A stretch of 64,000 nucleotides of DNA, taken from positions 310,001-374,000 of the forward strand of contig QANY01006236.1 of the NCBI GenBank assembly GCA_003255025.1, in the 5' to 3' direction. The translations under genes were made by a program, and so were the position numbers. This document shows positions 49,917 to 60,948 of the stretch, piece after piece (position 1 is the stretch's first letter; each line of letters starts with the position of its first letter). This stretch comes from Datisca glomerata. Lineage: Eukaryota; Streptophyta; Magnoliopsida; Cucurbitales; Datiscaceae. The notes below the pieces were generated by a model. That model was not told where the DNA came from, did not search any database, and saw only the letters and a list, made by a program, of their open reading frames with translations.

Positions 49917-51338
49917 TATAATATCCCGATCCTTCGTAAATGGGTATTTTTGTATAATTGATTTAAAAGATAAAGTGATTTTAAAATTTGAATTTAAAAA
50001 GTGATTATTTGTAATTTTGGTAAAATAAGTTTAATTATATATGATTTAGTTTAAAATTGAATTTAAAAAGAGTTTTTTTTTGCTTCTATCTCTCCCTTTA
50101 TCTCTATCTAACTCACACCATGCTTATGTATACCATAGTATTACCCTAACCCTATATTATCCTTGATTAGGCAATCTCACCCCTCAATTGTAACTCACTC
50201 ACACTATATGCGCATACACACTAAGCTAGCCCTAACCTAATATATATATTCCAAAACTTCTTCTCTCCGAGCTCTCCCTCTCGCGCAGCCTCTCTGTTGC
50301 GAACCATTGAACAACCCAGTGATTCTCCTTCTCATTCTCTCCCCTTGGCAGCCCCAGTGAAAGCCTCCTATCGCCATTCCCTCCGGTAAGCTTCTTCTCT
50401 TCATTCTCTGTCTTTTCTCTCCCCCTCTGTTTCCTTCTCTCTCGCCCTTTATTTCTCTCTTTCTCTCTCAATTTATCTCTTTTGATGTCTCTTCATCTTT
50501 GCATTGTCTCTCATTTTCTCTCTCTACGTCTCTGTTTGCTTCTCTCTTTATCCCTCTCTCTCTCTTCCCCTCTTTAGTTCCCTCTCTATTTATTTCTACT
50601 TGTTCTCTCCTCTCCCCTCTGTTTTCATCTTTGATTTTGTCTCGTCTCTGCACTTCGTGGAAGTCTTTCGCCACCTTCACCGACTGCTTCCAGCTCTGTC
50701 ACGTCGGTACATGATCAAGTACGTTACTTTATTTCACTTATGTTATATGTCAAGTTCAGTTATGTTATGTCATGATTGCATTTATGATATGTGGATGCGT
50801 GTTATTATGTGAGTTTGCTTACTGAGTATTTTAAAATACTCATTCCCCCACAGTTATTTATGATGCAGGTGGTGATGACGAGTAGCATGAGTGAGAGACT
50901 GTCATAACCAGTTAGATCAGATGAATTTTTGTTTTCAGTTTATGATTTGATTTAAAACTTAGGAAAACATTTTCTGTTAAATTTGGTTATTCAAGTAGTT
51001 TATTTTACGATATGATTTTCTACGAATTATGATGAGTGAAAATTTCATGGATTATGGATTTCAAGTTTTGAGGTTATTTCATAATTTAATTCAGTTTTTC
51101 GAGGTTTTATTAATTATGCATTTAAAACACTTTATCGCTTCCGCTATTTTATGATTAAGATTCTGATCATGGATAAGTTTAATACTTCTGCTATTTAAGG
51201 TCAGGGTTTTTCCCATCATGGGTAAATTAAAAAATTTCAATTTAGGAATTTTCTCAAAATTAGGGTTTGTTTCGAATTGAAAATTTCAAAATTGTGAAAT
51301 TACACTTATATTTAACCTTCGAGGATCGGGACGTCACA
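49917..51338 (+). mobile_element. Solo LTR, about 1.4 kb (Gypsy-like), inside the L1
   Basis: Begins TATAATATCCCGATCC (a mutated TG start) and ends GGATCGGGACGTCACA, so the ends are inverted copies of each other, typical of one group of plant Gypsy LTRs. The flanking five bases are GTTTC (49912-49916) and GTTTT (51339-51343), a target duplication with one mismatch. L1 sequence continues on both sides. No internal domain remains. Frames in its TC-rich part (50230-50720) are compositional. Confidence 0.78.
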
Positions 51339-51343
51339 GTTTT

Positions 51344-51830
51344 CCTACGTTTCATGATTTGGTGTCTCTTCTTGCAGAAATCATGAACATCCGTCAAATT
51401 ATCAAAACCTTAACAAAGAGCCTCCGTAATGAAGAAAATAAAGAAAATAAACCTTAATGAAGAAAATAAAGCAGTCAAGAAAGACCACCAATACTAAGCA
51501 ATACGAGAAACATGTGCAGATCTCTATTCTAACACATGCGAAAAGAAGATTAAGAATACATTTTCTTCAGTAAATTGTAAATAATTAGGAAGAAGTGGAC
51601 AGAGAATGGGAATGAATAATTGTAAACCTTGACCAGACAGAATAAGATTTTTGTCAAACCAAAATCTGAAAAACTGAACTAATATAGGGTACGAAATTAG
51701 AAACTCTAATTGAAAGAGAAGGATTTAGAGAAGAAACAAAATCAATTATAAGCAAGAAATAACATGAGACAATGCATAGAGAGACAATGCATAGAGAGAC
51801 AATGCATAGAGAGGGGATGAACTAGCACTT
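51344..51830 (-). mobile_element. L1 LINE 5' part (leader and ORF1 start)
   Basis: Continues the L1 across the solo LTR. The minus-strand sequence is A/T-rich with short broken frames and no firm domain. It is assigned to the L1 by position and by continuity at the solo-LTR junction. The 5' end may lie near 51840. Confidence 0.4.
51766..51810. repeat. Three tandem 15-bp units
   Basis: GAGACAATGCATAGA is repeated three times without change (51766-51780, 51781-51795, 51796-51810). It lies near the presumed 5' end of the L1. Confidence 0.95.
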
Positions 51831-51840
51831 CTTGGAGAAG

Positions 51841-53540
51841 GCTAGAAAACGTAATTCATATTCAATAGGTAAGCCAAATTTGTAGTTAAGTTTTTGTGAT
51901 TTTTAGATAACTAGCCAAAATTTAGTGGCTAATAGATTTCTATCAAGTTTTTTTATAACATTACATTTTTGTCAACTTTATTGATATATCCAGATTTTTT
52001 TAATTTCTTATACCCTAAATATCTTTCATCATGTCTTTAAATCATCAAGAATCAATTTAAAAATTATTATGTATATCACATAAATTAGAAATTTGTGAAA
52101 ATCATCTCTCCCAAATAAATTATTATCGATCACAACATACCTAAAATTGTAATTCCCAAAAATGTCTCTCAATTTTGAGAAAAATATAAGTTTTCTGATG
52201 ACAATCAATGATTATCAAAATTAGTTAAAATAAACGAGTTTAAAAATAAAAAGTAAGGGAACAAATCTATAATTTTCTGTCAATGTTTTGAAATTTGATA
52301 ATTTTGATGTGACCTAAATTTCAATTCCTTATTAACTAATTTACGTAAAGTCTGGGTTTTAAACAACTAATATTGACATTAAATTATATCTAATTACATT
52401 GACGTGGATGCAATCACTATTAACACTAGGGGTGAAAAACGACGTCATTTTATACCCTAATGCAGTTTATTTGATATACTCTTCAATACGACGTGGTTTT
52501 GATTATTTAACCCCATATATAACCTGAAATTTTATGGTTATGGGCATTTCACCCTTCTTCCTTCGCTCTGATTCTATATGGTCCTCTTAGGGTTTTGTCT
52601 GAGTCCTCTTAAGGTTTCTCACAAATCATAGCTCTCTCTCACTAGTTCATAATTTCTGATTTCTCTCTGATTTAGTGATTTCTCTCTGATTTAGTGATTT
52701 CTCTCTGATTTAGTGATTTCTCTCGAGTTCACCATTTTTCGCGAAGCTCAGTAGACAAATCGCGAAGCCCGTAGACAAATGGTGAAGAAGGAGACAGTAC
52801 ACAATAGACAAATCGCGAAGCTCTCCAGGTAATCCTTCACGATTTTCACCCTTCTCTCATCTCTGATAGATCTGTGGATTGTTGCTCGGTTTAGACTGTC
52901 GATCTGTTTGAATCTTTGATTTATGTTTGGATCTGATTTTTTTTGTTCTGTATTATGGACTGATTTATGTTTGGATCTGATTGTTGCTCGGCTTAGTTAT
53001 GTGTAATATGTATTATGGACTGATTTCTTTTCGTTCTGTATATAGGCTGATTACAGAAGTGATGGAGCAGGCTGATCACAGAAGAAAGCCTTCATTTCTC
53101 AGAGTTAGAATACGTAAATTGTAGGTCAAGATTGGGAAGAGATTGATGAATTTGAAGAACATGATGTCGTTGAGTATTTCTACAGCTAAAGTTGGAGTTT
53201 ATAAACAAGTTTTTGGTTAGCTTAAACCTTGTAAGCAATTGTTTGGCCGCAAAGAAAGGATCTTTGTCACTGTTACTCATCTGTTCACTTGAATTCGTGC
53301 TTTATCTTTCCATTTTTCCAGGGAAAAACTATTCATGTTTTAAACATTTGGTGTATTTTGTCATTATAATTTTCAACACTTAGAAATATGGGCCGAGCCG
53401 GTGAACTGAACCGTGAACACCCCGATTTAACACCGACAATCAGTGAATATTTACATAGTGATTATCAATATATAATTACATTGGCACCGACGAAACCATT
53501 ATCAACACCAACAATCAATAAATGTTTACACACATGCTGA
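51841..53540. other. Intergenic DNA with a leader-like stretch near 52550-53100, no gene recognised
   Basis: The segment around 52560-52860 looks like a plant transcript leader (CT-rich, then repeats of a short GCGAAGC...GTAGACAAAT motif), followed by T-rich, intron-like sequence. No protein-coding similarity was seen in the small frames at 53092-53383. It could be a captured gene fragment or the 5' part of an unknown element. Confidence 0.4.
52662..52718. repeat. Three tandem 19-bp units
   Basis: TCTCTCTGATTTAGTGATT is repeated three times in a row (52662-52680, 52681-52699, 52700-52718). Confidence 0.93.
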
Positions 53541-53549
53541 TATGTTCAC

Positions 53550-53702
53550 ACCCTTTCAACTGCAGGCAACAACCCATGCTCCAGTAGCAGCACTTGAAGA
53601 AGACTCCAACCAAGTAGTGCAGGACTCAAGTGAGGCCCAACCCACTTCAGGCCCTACTCGTGTGAGGAAGCCACCAAGCTGGATAAAGGACTATATCACT
53701 TA
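53550..53702 (+). pseudogene. Retrotransposon polyprotein fragment (connection-type motif)
   Basis: The frame contains GPTRVRKPPSWIKDYIT before a TAA near 53700. This basic RVRKPPxWxKDYxT pattern is seen in plant LTR-retrotransposon polyproteins. Only about 50 codons remain, so superfamily and exact limits are uncertain. Confidence 0.5.
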
Positions 53703-53805
53703 AGTGTTGGGTCAGTAATATACATGACCATTTTCTTATACACCTGGCATAGTTTGTTTAGTATCTTTTACTTTCCCTTCTTGTTAACTGGTAGTAACTA
53801 CTTTC

Positions 53806-54048
53806 TGTTAGAGGGAGCCTTGAGCATATATACTTGGTATGTTATACTGTAGATAGGCGTGATTATGAATAATAATTGATTTCTTTTCCTTTCCTTCCTT
53901 ATGTTTCTTTCTGAACTGTTCTTCTCTATCTCTCTCCCTTTCTTGCTTCTTCTTCCTTTCTTGCAAGAACTTGCGAACTTGGGAGCTGACAGTCGCTCGA
54001 AGAGTGCAAGGCCATACACTTCATCCATTTTGCAATTAGGGCGTATCA
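53806..54048 (+). mobile_element. Probable LTR preceding a Gypsy gag
   Basis: A 243-bp stretch from TGTTAGAGGG to GCGTATCA. It is followed directly by TTGATGCTTTCATTGA, a primer-binding-like sequence found next to some plant Gypsy LTRs, and then by gag. No second LTR copy lies in the window, so the left limit is inferred. Confidence 0.5.
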
Positions 54049-54049
54049 A

Positions 54050-54600
54050 TTGATGCTTTCATTGACTCCATGGCAGATTAAGAATTGTTGGAAGCAAATA
54101 AAGCATTGCAAGCCAAGATAGACGGTCAGAGTCTATCGGTCGCAGCTTTAAGATCCTTTAGGATTGTCATCGGGACTCCTGGGTCCTCCGCCTATCTCGT
54201 CCCCCTCTACCGAGGTACATGCTGGCGGCATTAACATCTCCCCGGTTCTACGCTCCATGAAAATGAAGGTTCCAAAATTTGACGAGTCAGACTTAAATGG
54301 AAAGGTATTTCACATTGAGGAGTTTTTTTTATTTCCATGGCACCTCGGAATCACCTCGCCTGCAGATTGTTTCGTTTCACATGGAATGTCGTGCTGTAGC
54401 ATGGTACGAATGGATGAAAACCAACCGATTGCTCTGCTACAATTGTGATCAAAAGTATGGGGCCAATCACCGTTGTTGTAGTAAATTCTTGCATCTTTTG
54501 GGCACGGATGAGACCGAGGAGTTGGGTGATGCAGTGAGCTTCTCGAGCAAGTGGAGGAGCTGGTTGAAGGTGATGTTTCTAGCTTGAATGCTCTTGCGGG
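54050..54600 (+). pseudogene. Gypsy gag remnant next to the viral junction
   Basis: After an ATG at 54071 and an early stop come LLEANKALQAKIDG, then in a second frame MKMKVPKFDESDLNGKVFHI. A further frame has FHGTSESPRLQIVSFHMECR and AVAWYEWMKTNRLL, the gag capsid pattern of plant Gypsy elements. A deletion then joins this to a worn zinc-knuckle region (LCYNCDQKYGANHRC, then LLGTDETEELGD). The remnant ends where the viral DNA starts. Frameshifts make it dead. Confidence 0.75.
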
Positions 54601-54626
54601 CAGTCTTCTCGAGCAAGTGGAGGAGC

Positions 54627-54638
54627 TGGTATCAGAGC
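54627..54638 (+). other. Viral primer-binding site (tRNA-Met)
   Basis: TGGTATCAGAGC, the conserved badnavirus site where initiator tRNA-Met primes minus-strand DNA synthesis. It lies at the very start of the integrated copy. Its first four bases coincide with the end of a 26-bp direct repeat shared with the flanking gag fragment. Confidence 0.9.
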
Positions 54639-55012
54639 ACTCGGCTTTGAGATGACCATGGGTAACTAAACCCCATAGTCATACAGGGAAAGGCTAGTAA
54701 GATCTTCTGGAAGGAATCTCTTCTAACTCTTTCTACTGTATTTTCCATTGTGCAAGCTTTGTTTTCAAGTTCAAACTCCTTGAAAAGTATCCTTACGGCA
54801 AAATAAGATCCAAAAGGCTCCTTAGCCAAAACCTACTGAAGGTGTGCTGACAGGCGTCGAAGCGAAGTAACCAAGAGAGTCGAAGGGGACAGAGGGCCCG
54901 AAGGACTGGTGGTGAAAACGGACGTAGGAAGGCACTGACAACTAGGGGACGGAACGGAACCTGAGTAAGACGCCGGCCGGATACTGAGTAAACGACTAAG
55001 AAAAGGAAACAA
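54639..55012 (+). other. Viral leader between primer-binding site and ORF1
   Basis: 374 bp with no long plus-strand frame. Leaders of this family carry small ORFs and a folded structure used for ribosome shunting. No specific fold was verified by eye. Confidence 0.55.
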
Positions 55013-55651
55013 ATGCTACAACGCACTTTGGAGATACAGCAGTTTGAGGAAGAAGCAGAAATCTGGACGAGATCTGAACGCACGCCCCTGTATGATTTTA
55101 GAGATCTAAAGGTTTACCCACGTTACGAGCAAGATCAGCACTTCTCATCGTGCCGATTGCCTTGCTATCACTACTTACCAGGAAGAGACCGCGACGCAGT
55201 TCACGCAGTCTTCACAATGGACGAATCCAAAATCCCACAAGTACCGAACACTCTGTACGATTTAGCAATCACCCAGAGTTATAACCAAGCACAGATCTAC
55301 GATCGTGTGCAGCTACTCTCGAAGTACCTAGTTCGGAAGGGTACGCCTTTACAGGCAATCCCGGAGAACGAGGTTCTCATCGAGAATCCGTCGTTCGAAA
55401 GCCTCAAATCTCAGGTCACAGAACTGAGAACAGACCTACGAGAGATCAAGTCGAGCCAATCGACAATCAAGCTCTCTATCAGCGCTCTCAGAGAAGCGAT
55501 CACCGAGATCAGCAGCAGAGAGGCAGATCCAAAGCCCATAGAGGCAGAAACAGTAAAGCTAGCAGGACAGCTAAAACAGCAGCTAGCAGAAGTCCAAGGA
55601 GTCCTAAAAGAGCTCAAGGAAATAGCCAAGGGGCTTGTCCCTGAAGCTTAG
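55013..55651 (+). CDS. Badnavirus ORF1 protein (212 codons), open but in a defective copy
   Basis: Small first protein of the badnavirus gene set, associated with virions in some species; its exact role is unclear. The frame is open from ATG at 55013 to TAG at 55649-55651. The middle has LAITQSYNQAQIYDRVQLLS, in line with the N-terminal half of other badnavirus ORF1 proteins. The last 90 residues are rich in Lys, Glu, Leu and Gln with heptad-like spacing, suggesting a coiled coil. It is longer than the roughly 150-180 residues common in the genus, so the true start could be a later ATG such as the one in FTMDESKIP. The stop is directly followed by the ORF2 ATG (TAGATG). No break is seen, but expression in the host is unknown. 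Confidence 0.75.
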   Translation: MLQRTLEIQQFEEEAEIWTRSERTPLYDFRDLKVYPRYEQDQHFSSCRLPCYHYLPGRDRDAVHAVFTMDESKIPQVPNTLYDLAITQSYNQAQIYDRVQLLSKYLVRKGTPLQAIPENEVLIENPSFESLKSQVTELRTDLREIKSSQSTIKLSISALREAITEISSREADPKPIEAETVKLAGQLKQQLAEVQGVLKELKEIAKGLVPEA

Positions 55652-56065
55652 ATGAGCACTTGGCAGATAGCGGCCAACAAGCAAACCTATAAGGAGGCGC
55701 TACTAGCAACCAAGGACCTCACTAAGGACGAGAGACCAGTTGGTTTTATCAAACCCCACGAGTTTGATACCAACAAAGCAGACACCAACATCCAGCGGCA
55801 GCTCAACACCTTGATCTATATCACTCTTAAACAAGGAGAGATTATCGAGGAGCTTCGCAGTGATCTGCAAGTAGTGCGAGACCAAGTTCGAGAGCTCGCA
55901 AAAGCCAAAGGAACAACGGAGGTACAACTGCCTGAAGATACCGTAGCTCAGCTAACGGAGAAAATCTCCAAGTTACAAGGCATAGGAGGCAGACCCTCAG
56001 GAACACACCGAGGAAAAGAGCCGAAAACCCCCTTTTTCGTCTATAAGGAGGATAAGGCACAATGA
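55652..56065 (+). CDS. Badnavirus ORF2 protein (137 codons), open but in a defective copy
   Basis: Second small protein of badnaviruses, a nucleic-acid-binding, virion-associated protein with a coiled coil in the species studied. The frame is open from ATG at 55652 to TGA at 56063-56065. The N-terminal half includes WQIAANKQTYKEALLATKDL. The middle (about residues 45-95) has regularly spaced Leu, Ile and Val consistent with a coiled coil. The C-terminus is basic and Pro-rich (RPSGTHRGKEPKTPFFVYK). The stop overlaps the ORF3 start as ATGA, the usual badnavirus arrangement for leaky scanning. Function is inferred from family and position. Confidence 0.75.
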   Translation: MSTWQIAANKQTYKEALLATKDLTKDERPVGFIKPHEFDTNKADTNIQRQLNTLIYITLKQGEIIEELRSDLQVVRDQVRELAKAKGTTEVQLPEDTVAQLTEKISKLQGIGGRPSGTHRGKEPKTPFFVYKEDKAQ

Positions 56066-59000
56066 ATCCATCAAGAACGGAGACGGTAACACTGCCCCCA
56101 GTGGCAGAAGGAAGGACTGTAAGTTCCACAGATCTGGACGATCAGATCAGGGATTACAGACAGTGGCAACGCGCCAGGCATGTAGCTGGCAGGAGACTGA
56201 GGAGAACCTTTTCTCCCAGTTGATCAAGAAGACCACGCTCTACTGATGGAGTGGTGGAACACCTAGAATGAAGGCTGAATCCGGATGAGGAGCTTAACCT
56301 CAGCAGAAGGAGACGAGCAAACTTAGTACCAGCAGAGGTACTATACTCGCACAACACCGGAGAACCCCGCAACAGGGTTTATCAGCACTACGAAGAAGCC
56401 AGGGCACACATAGTCGACAGACAGCTCGACATGAGGTTCATCGAAGAGACCTCTTACCAAAGGCTTCGCAGAGAAGGGATGCATCATGTCCATATAGGCA
56501 TGATGATGGTAAGAATCCATATGCTGCACAGGACGGATGCGGGCATAAGCGCAATGGTGGTGTTCAGAGACACCAGATTCAGGGACGAACGACAAGTCCT
56601 AGGCGCTATGACCATTGACATGACAACAGGAGCTCAATTGGTGTACGCAATACCCAATTTGATGCTATCAATACATGACTTCTACAACTACGTACAAGTC
56701 AGCATCCAGATGAGAGGATACGGGAATGGCTGGGAAGGAGGTGAAAGCAACATGATCATCACGAGATCACTCATCGCCAGAATCACCAACACCAGCAACA
56801 CAAACTTCAACTACCAGATCGAGCATGTCACTGACCATCTGGCTAGTCAGGGAGTAAGGTGTATCCGAGGAGAAAGATGGGAGGTCCAGGGAAGAAGCCT
56901 AGGATGGGCTCTCAGACCTTCATCACTAGGGAGACCGGCACAAGTTCCAACGGGAACAACAACACAACTGAGATCTGATGGAAGTATCAGCATGAGATTC
57001 ACAAACTTCCAGGATCAAGTAATGCCAGTCCCAGAGTTTGAGGACGACGAACCAGGTAGACCTGAAGAGAGGGCTACTACACCTCCAAATCGAGTTGATC
57101 CAGAAGTAACGCACTTTGCTTATGTTGGATTATTCACTGATGAACTCGAGGAGCTAGAAGAAGAAGAAGAAGAAGAAAGAGTCTGCGCCAGAGAAAGAAG
57201 GCGTAGAGAACGGGAAACAGAAGCGAACGGATGGTTCAACCATGTAGAAGGAGCCAATGGCTTCACATTCAAAGTTCGCATGACACCACCCGCATGGGTA
57301 GAAGAGGAAGTAGCAGTAGCTGCTACAGGTTGGGGAGAGGAATTCGACGATTCCCCACCACCAAAGTATGATGCCTCACCATCAGCATCACCACCAGCAA
57401 CAACAGAATCCATTCTGGATCTGTACCCGCAAAGAAAGCCAACACCCAATATCCATATAGTCAGCTCAGGAAAGAAAGCTGAAGATCCATTCGCAGACTT
57501 GGGGATAAAGGCAAGCAACGTCAAGAGCTGGTTGGCCCAGTTAGACTCAGACTGCTCGAGCATAAGCAGCACAGAAGAGTTAGCTGAGGAAAAGGATGAG
57601 GTGGTAACACAAGTATCAGCAAAGGCATACGCTGGTACTCAGGAATTGGACTATCCAAAGAAAGTCCAAAAGGCAAAACAACTGCTGGAAGAAGTAGAGA
57701 TGGCCTATGTAGGCAACGAAGAAAGCAGTGGAAGTGGAGTAACAGGAGGGTTCATCCCACCTAATCCCAGCTTCCATGAAATCAGGTACCAACCAGCAGA
57801 ATCAGCAAATCCTGGAATCAACCCAGGACCACTTCTAGGGTTCAACAGACCTGGAAGATATGGGAGACCACTAGCGCAATGGCACTTACCACCAGCGTAC
57901 CAGACTCAGGGGGCAATCCTTGTCCTACCACCTGAAGTGGCAAGCCATGCAGATGCGGTGGAGACATGGGAAAACATCACGTTAAATCTCATTCGAGATC
58001 TGATGTTTGACACCCTACAGGAAAAGGTCAACTACATTGAGAACCTGTTAGGCCCAAGAGAAAAGGAGGCCTGGATCTCATGGAGAATGGCCTACGAAGC
58101 AAAGTACAACAGACTGGTCACCTTGGCAGGCGAGCCTAGGAACATTACCAGTGCAGTCAAGAGAATACTGGGCATACAAGACCCCTACACAGGGAACGTC
58201 CAAGCCCAGAATAGAGCCTACGCAGACCTTGAAAGGCTCCAATGCTCAAAGGTGGAGGATATACCTGCATTCCTTCACACATATTTCCAACTGGCAGCAA
58301 GAAGTGGGAAAATGTGGCAAGGCCCAGAACTCTCTGACAAGCTATGGAGAAAGCTACCACCAGAGATAGGCCTCACCATCCAGAAGGAATACGAGCAGCA
58401 ATTCCCAGGACTGAACGTAGGAGTGAACGCCAGAATCCAGTTCATCTCCAAATACCTGGAGGAGTTGTGCAAGCAGGCAGCCTTACAGAGGAAATTGAAG
58501 AATCTCAATTTCTGCAGGCATATCCCAATCCCGGGATACTATGAGCCACGTGGCGAAAAGAAGAAGTATGGTCTAAGGAAAGCGATCAAATACCAGGGCA
58601 AACCTCACAGTACGCATGTAAAAGTGGTGAAAAACAAGGATAAACACACGGAGAGATCTAGCAAGTGCAAATGCTATCTCTGTGGAGTAGAAGGCCACTA
58701 TGCAAGGGAGTGCCCAAGAAAGGTAGTCAGACCTGAACGAGCAGCCTATTTCGAAGGAACAGGCCTGGATGACAACTGGGACGTAGTGTCCATTGAACCA
58801 GGAGAGCCTGATGCTGATGAGATCTGCTCAATCTCAGAAGGGGAGGCCTACAACGCAATGGAAGATCTACCGGTCTTCAAGGCCCAATTGCCATATCCAG
58901 TGGAGGCCCAATACAGCGGAGACAGCTGGGCCCTAGCAGTTTTAGTAACCGAGCCTGTGGAAGGAAAGCCCGAACAGGCTAAGTGGAGAGCACTTAAGCC

Positions 59001-59202
59001 CATACCTTCACGCTGCCAAGACTGCAGTCATAATTGGGATGACAAGGTCAACATCTCAATACAAGAGCGCACTTGCAATTCGTGCAAGGATAATACACCA
59101 GCAGGAAGAAGAGTCACGTGCACACTCTGCCTCTTTAACCTTTGCCCTCTTTGCGCTAGTATGGACTATGGAGTTCAGATAGTCCCTGAAAAAGAAGAGT
59201 GA
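56062..59202 (+). pseudogene. Badnavirus ORF3, part 1: movement protein, coat protein and Cys-rich motifs, with in-frame stops
   Basis: ORF3 starts at 56062 and shares one frame through 59202. Two TGA stops interrupt it early (56221-56223 and 56269-56271); from 56272 it is open to a third TGA at 59200-59202. The region from about 56430 to 57000 fits the movement protein, which modifies plasmodesmata. An acidic linker follows (run of Glu at about 57150). The coat protein lies at about 57800-58600. Next is the RNA-binding zinc motif CKCYLCGVEGHYARECP (from 58666), then a second Cys-rich motif with four CxxC pairs (about 59011-59150), a badnavirus hallmark. Virus polyproteins of this type are cut by their own protease. 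The two early stops would prevent full translation. Confidence 0.85.
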
Positions 59203-60948
59203 TCAGACTGGAAGTATCAAGACATGGATACTCTGATCACTATGCTCTATGACCACAACGCGTTCCTGCTTCAACAGATCAAAGGATTTCAAGCTGAGAT
59301 CAAACTCAAAGATGAGATTATCAATCAGCTGCAATCAAACTTGGAACGCTACAACCTGATCAACATGGATGAGCCACTAATGGACGAAAAAGTCAATGAC
59401 TTTTTCTTTTCTAGGGAGGGTGGAGGTATAAGCATCCATGAAATCGAAGAAGAGGTAGCCCCAACAGAAAAATCTCCAAAAGGTCAATATGAAGCACGAG
59501 AATACACTGACAAAATGAAGGAGAAAGCAGAAGGCTACGCACTTCTAGGAGAAGCTGACTTAGAAGATGAACAGGAGCTAGAAGAGCTCAGAGAGCAGGC
59601 GTACTTCGAAATCCCAAAAGGCGTACACAATAAGCTCTATCACCTTGTGATAGAATTCAAGATACCGCCTCAGATAGGAGCAGCACCAATCTGCTTCATG
59701 ATCGACGCCGTGCTGGACACTGGTTGCACATGCTGCTGTGTAAACCAAGACAAGGTGCCTAAGGAAGCTATTGAGGATTCCAAGACTGTGCAGAACGTAG
59801 CAGGGATCAATAGCACCACAAGAGTCACCAAGAAGATGAAACCAGGCAAGATGGTCATTGCTGGTAATGAGTTCTATACTCCTTACATCTCCATCTTCCC
59901 AATGAATATGGTCAAAGTAGACATGCTACTTGGCTGTAATTTCTTGAGAGCCATGAAGGGAGGAGTAAGACTGGAGGGAACTGAAGTGACAATCTACAAG
60001 AACGTCACTAACATACAGACCACACTGGAACCGCAGAAGATCAACTACCTCGAAGAATTACTCGAAGAAGAGAACATCAAGGAGGAGATCGCTGCAGCAG
60101 CTACCGGAGGAGATCCAAGCAGGGATTCTCTGGTCAATAGCAAGCTCATCAGGGAGCTGAAAGAACAGGGCTACATAGGTGATAACCCACTGAAGCACTG
60201 GGCCAAAAACAGGGTCCGTTGTAAGCTGGACATCAAGAATCCAGATATCACCATAGAAGCCAAACCACCTGGACACCTCACCATCGAGGATAAGGCCCGT
60301 TACAAAAGGCACATAGACGCCTTACTGGACCTAGGAGTTATCCGGCCCAGTAAATCCAGACACAGAACGGCAGCCTTCATTGTGCACTCTGGCACAACTG
60401 TTGATCCAGTCACCAAGAAAGAAGTACGTGGTAAGGAGCGAATGGTCTTTGACTATCGCATGCTCAATGACAACACTCACAAGGACCAGTACAGCCTACC
60501 TGGGATCAACACAATCACAAAGGCACTTGGGAGCGCTAAGGTGTTTAGCAAGTTCGACCTGAAGTCAGGCTTCCATCAAGTCATGATGGATGAGGAAAGC
60601 ATCCCATGGACTGCCTTCATTAGTCCAGTGGGCCTATATGAATGGCTCGTCATGCCATTTGGGCTCAAAAACGCTCCAGCAGTCTTTCAAAGAAAGATGG
60701 ACGACTGTTTCAGAGGGACCGAAAACTTCATAGCCGTCTACATAGACGATATCCTGGTCTTCTCAAACTCACTGAAGGAGCATGAACAACACCTGCAGAG
60801 GATGCTGACCATCTGCAAGGATAATGGGCTAGTGCTAAGCCCAACAAAAATGAAAATCGCCTATACAGAGGTAGATTTTTTGGGAGCAACAATCAGCAAC
60901 AGCAAGATTCGTCTTCAGCCACACATCATCAAGAAATTACATACCTAG
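59203..60948 (+). pseudogene. Badnavirus ORF3, part 2: aspartic protease and reverse transcriptase
   Basis: Continues in the same frame after the TGA at 59200, with seven sense codons before the next ATG (59224). Residues are counted from that ATG. The protease active site is DTG at residues 165-167 (VLDTGCTCC). Reverse transcriptase spans about residues 330-570, with FSKFDLKSGFHQV and YIDDILVFS (catalytic YIDD at 506-509). The frame ends at TAG (60946-60948) just after the RT thumb begins (LQPHIIKKLH). Because the part before and after 59200 is in one frame, the TGA there looks like a mutation, although a natural ORF boundary cannot be excluded. The polymerase is cut short here. Confidence 0.87.

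Noticed and set aside
53092..53383. Short frames after a leader-like segment that could suggest a small gene
   Set aside because: Frames are under 65 codons on opposite strands, with no recognised domain and no clear splice structure.
57120..57572. A 150-codon minus-strand frame opposite viral ORF3
   Set aside because: Its poly-Ser run is the antisense of the Glu codon run in ORF3; it is a shadow frame.
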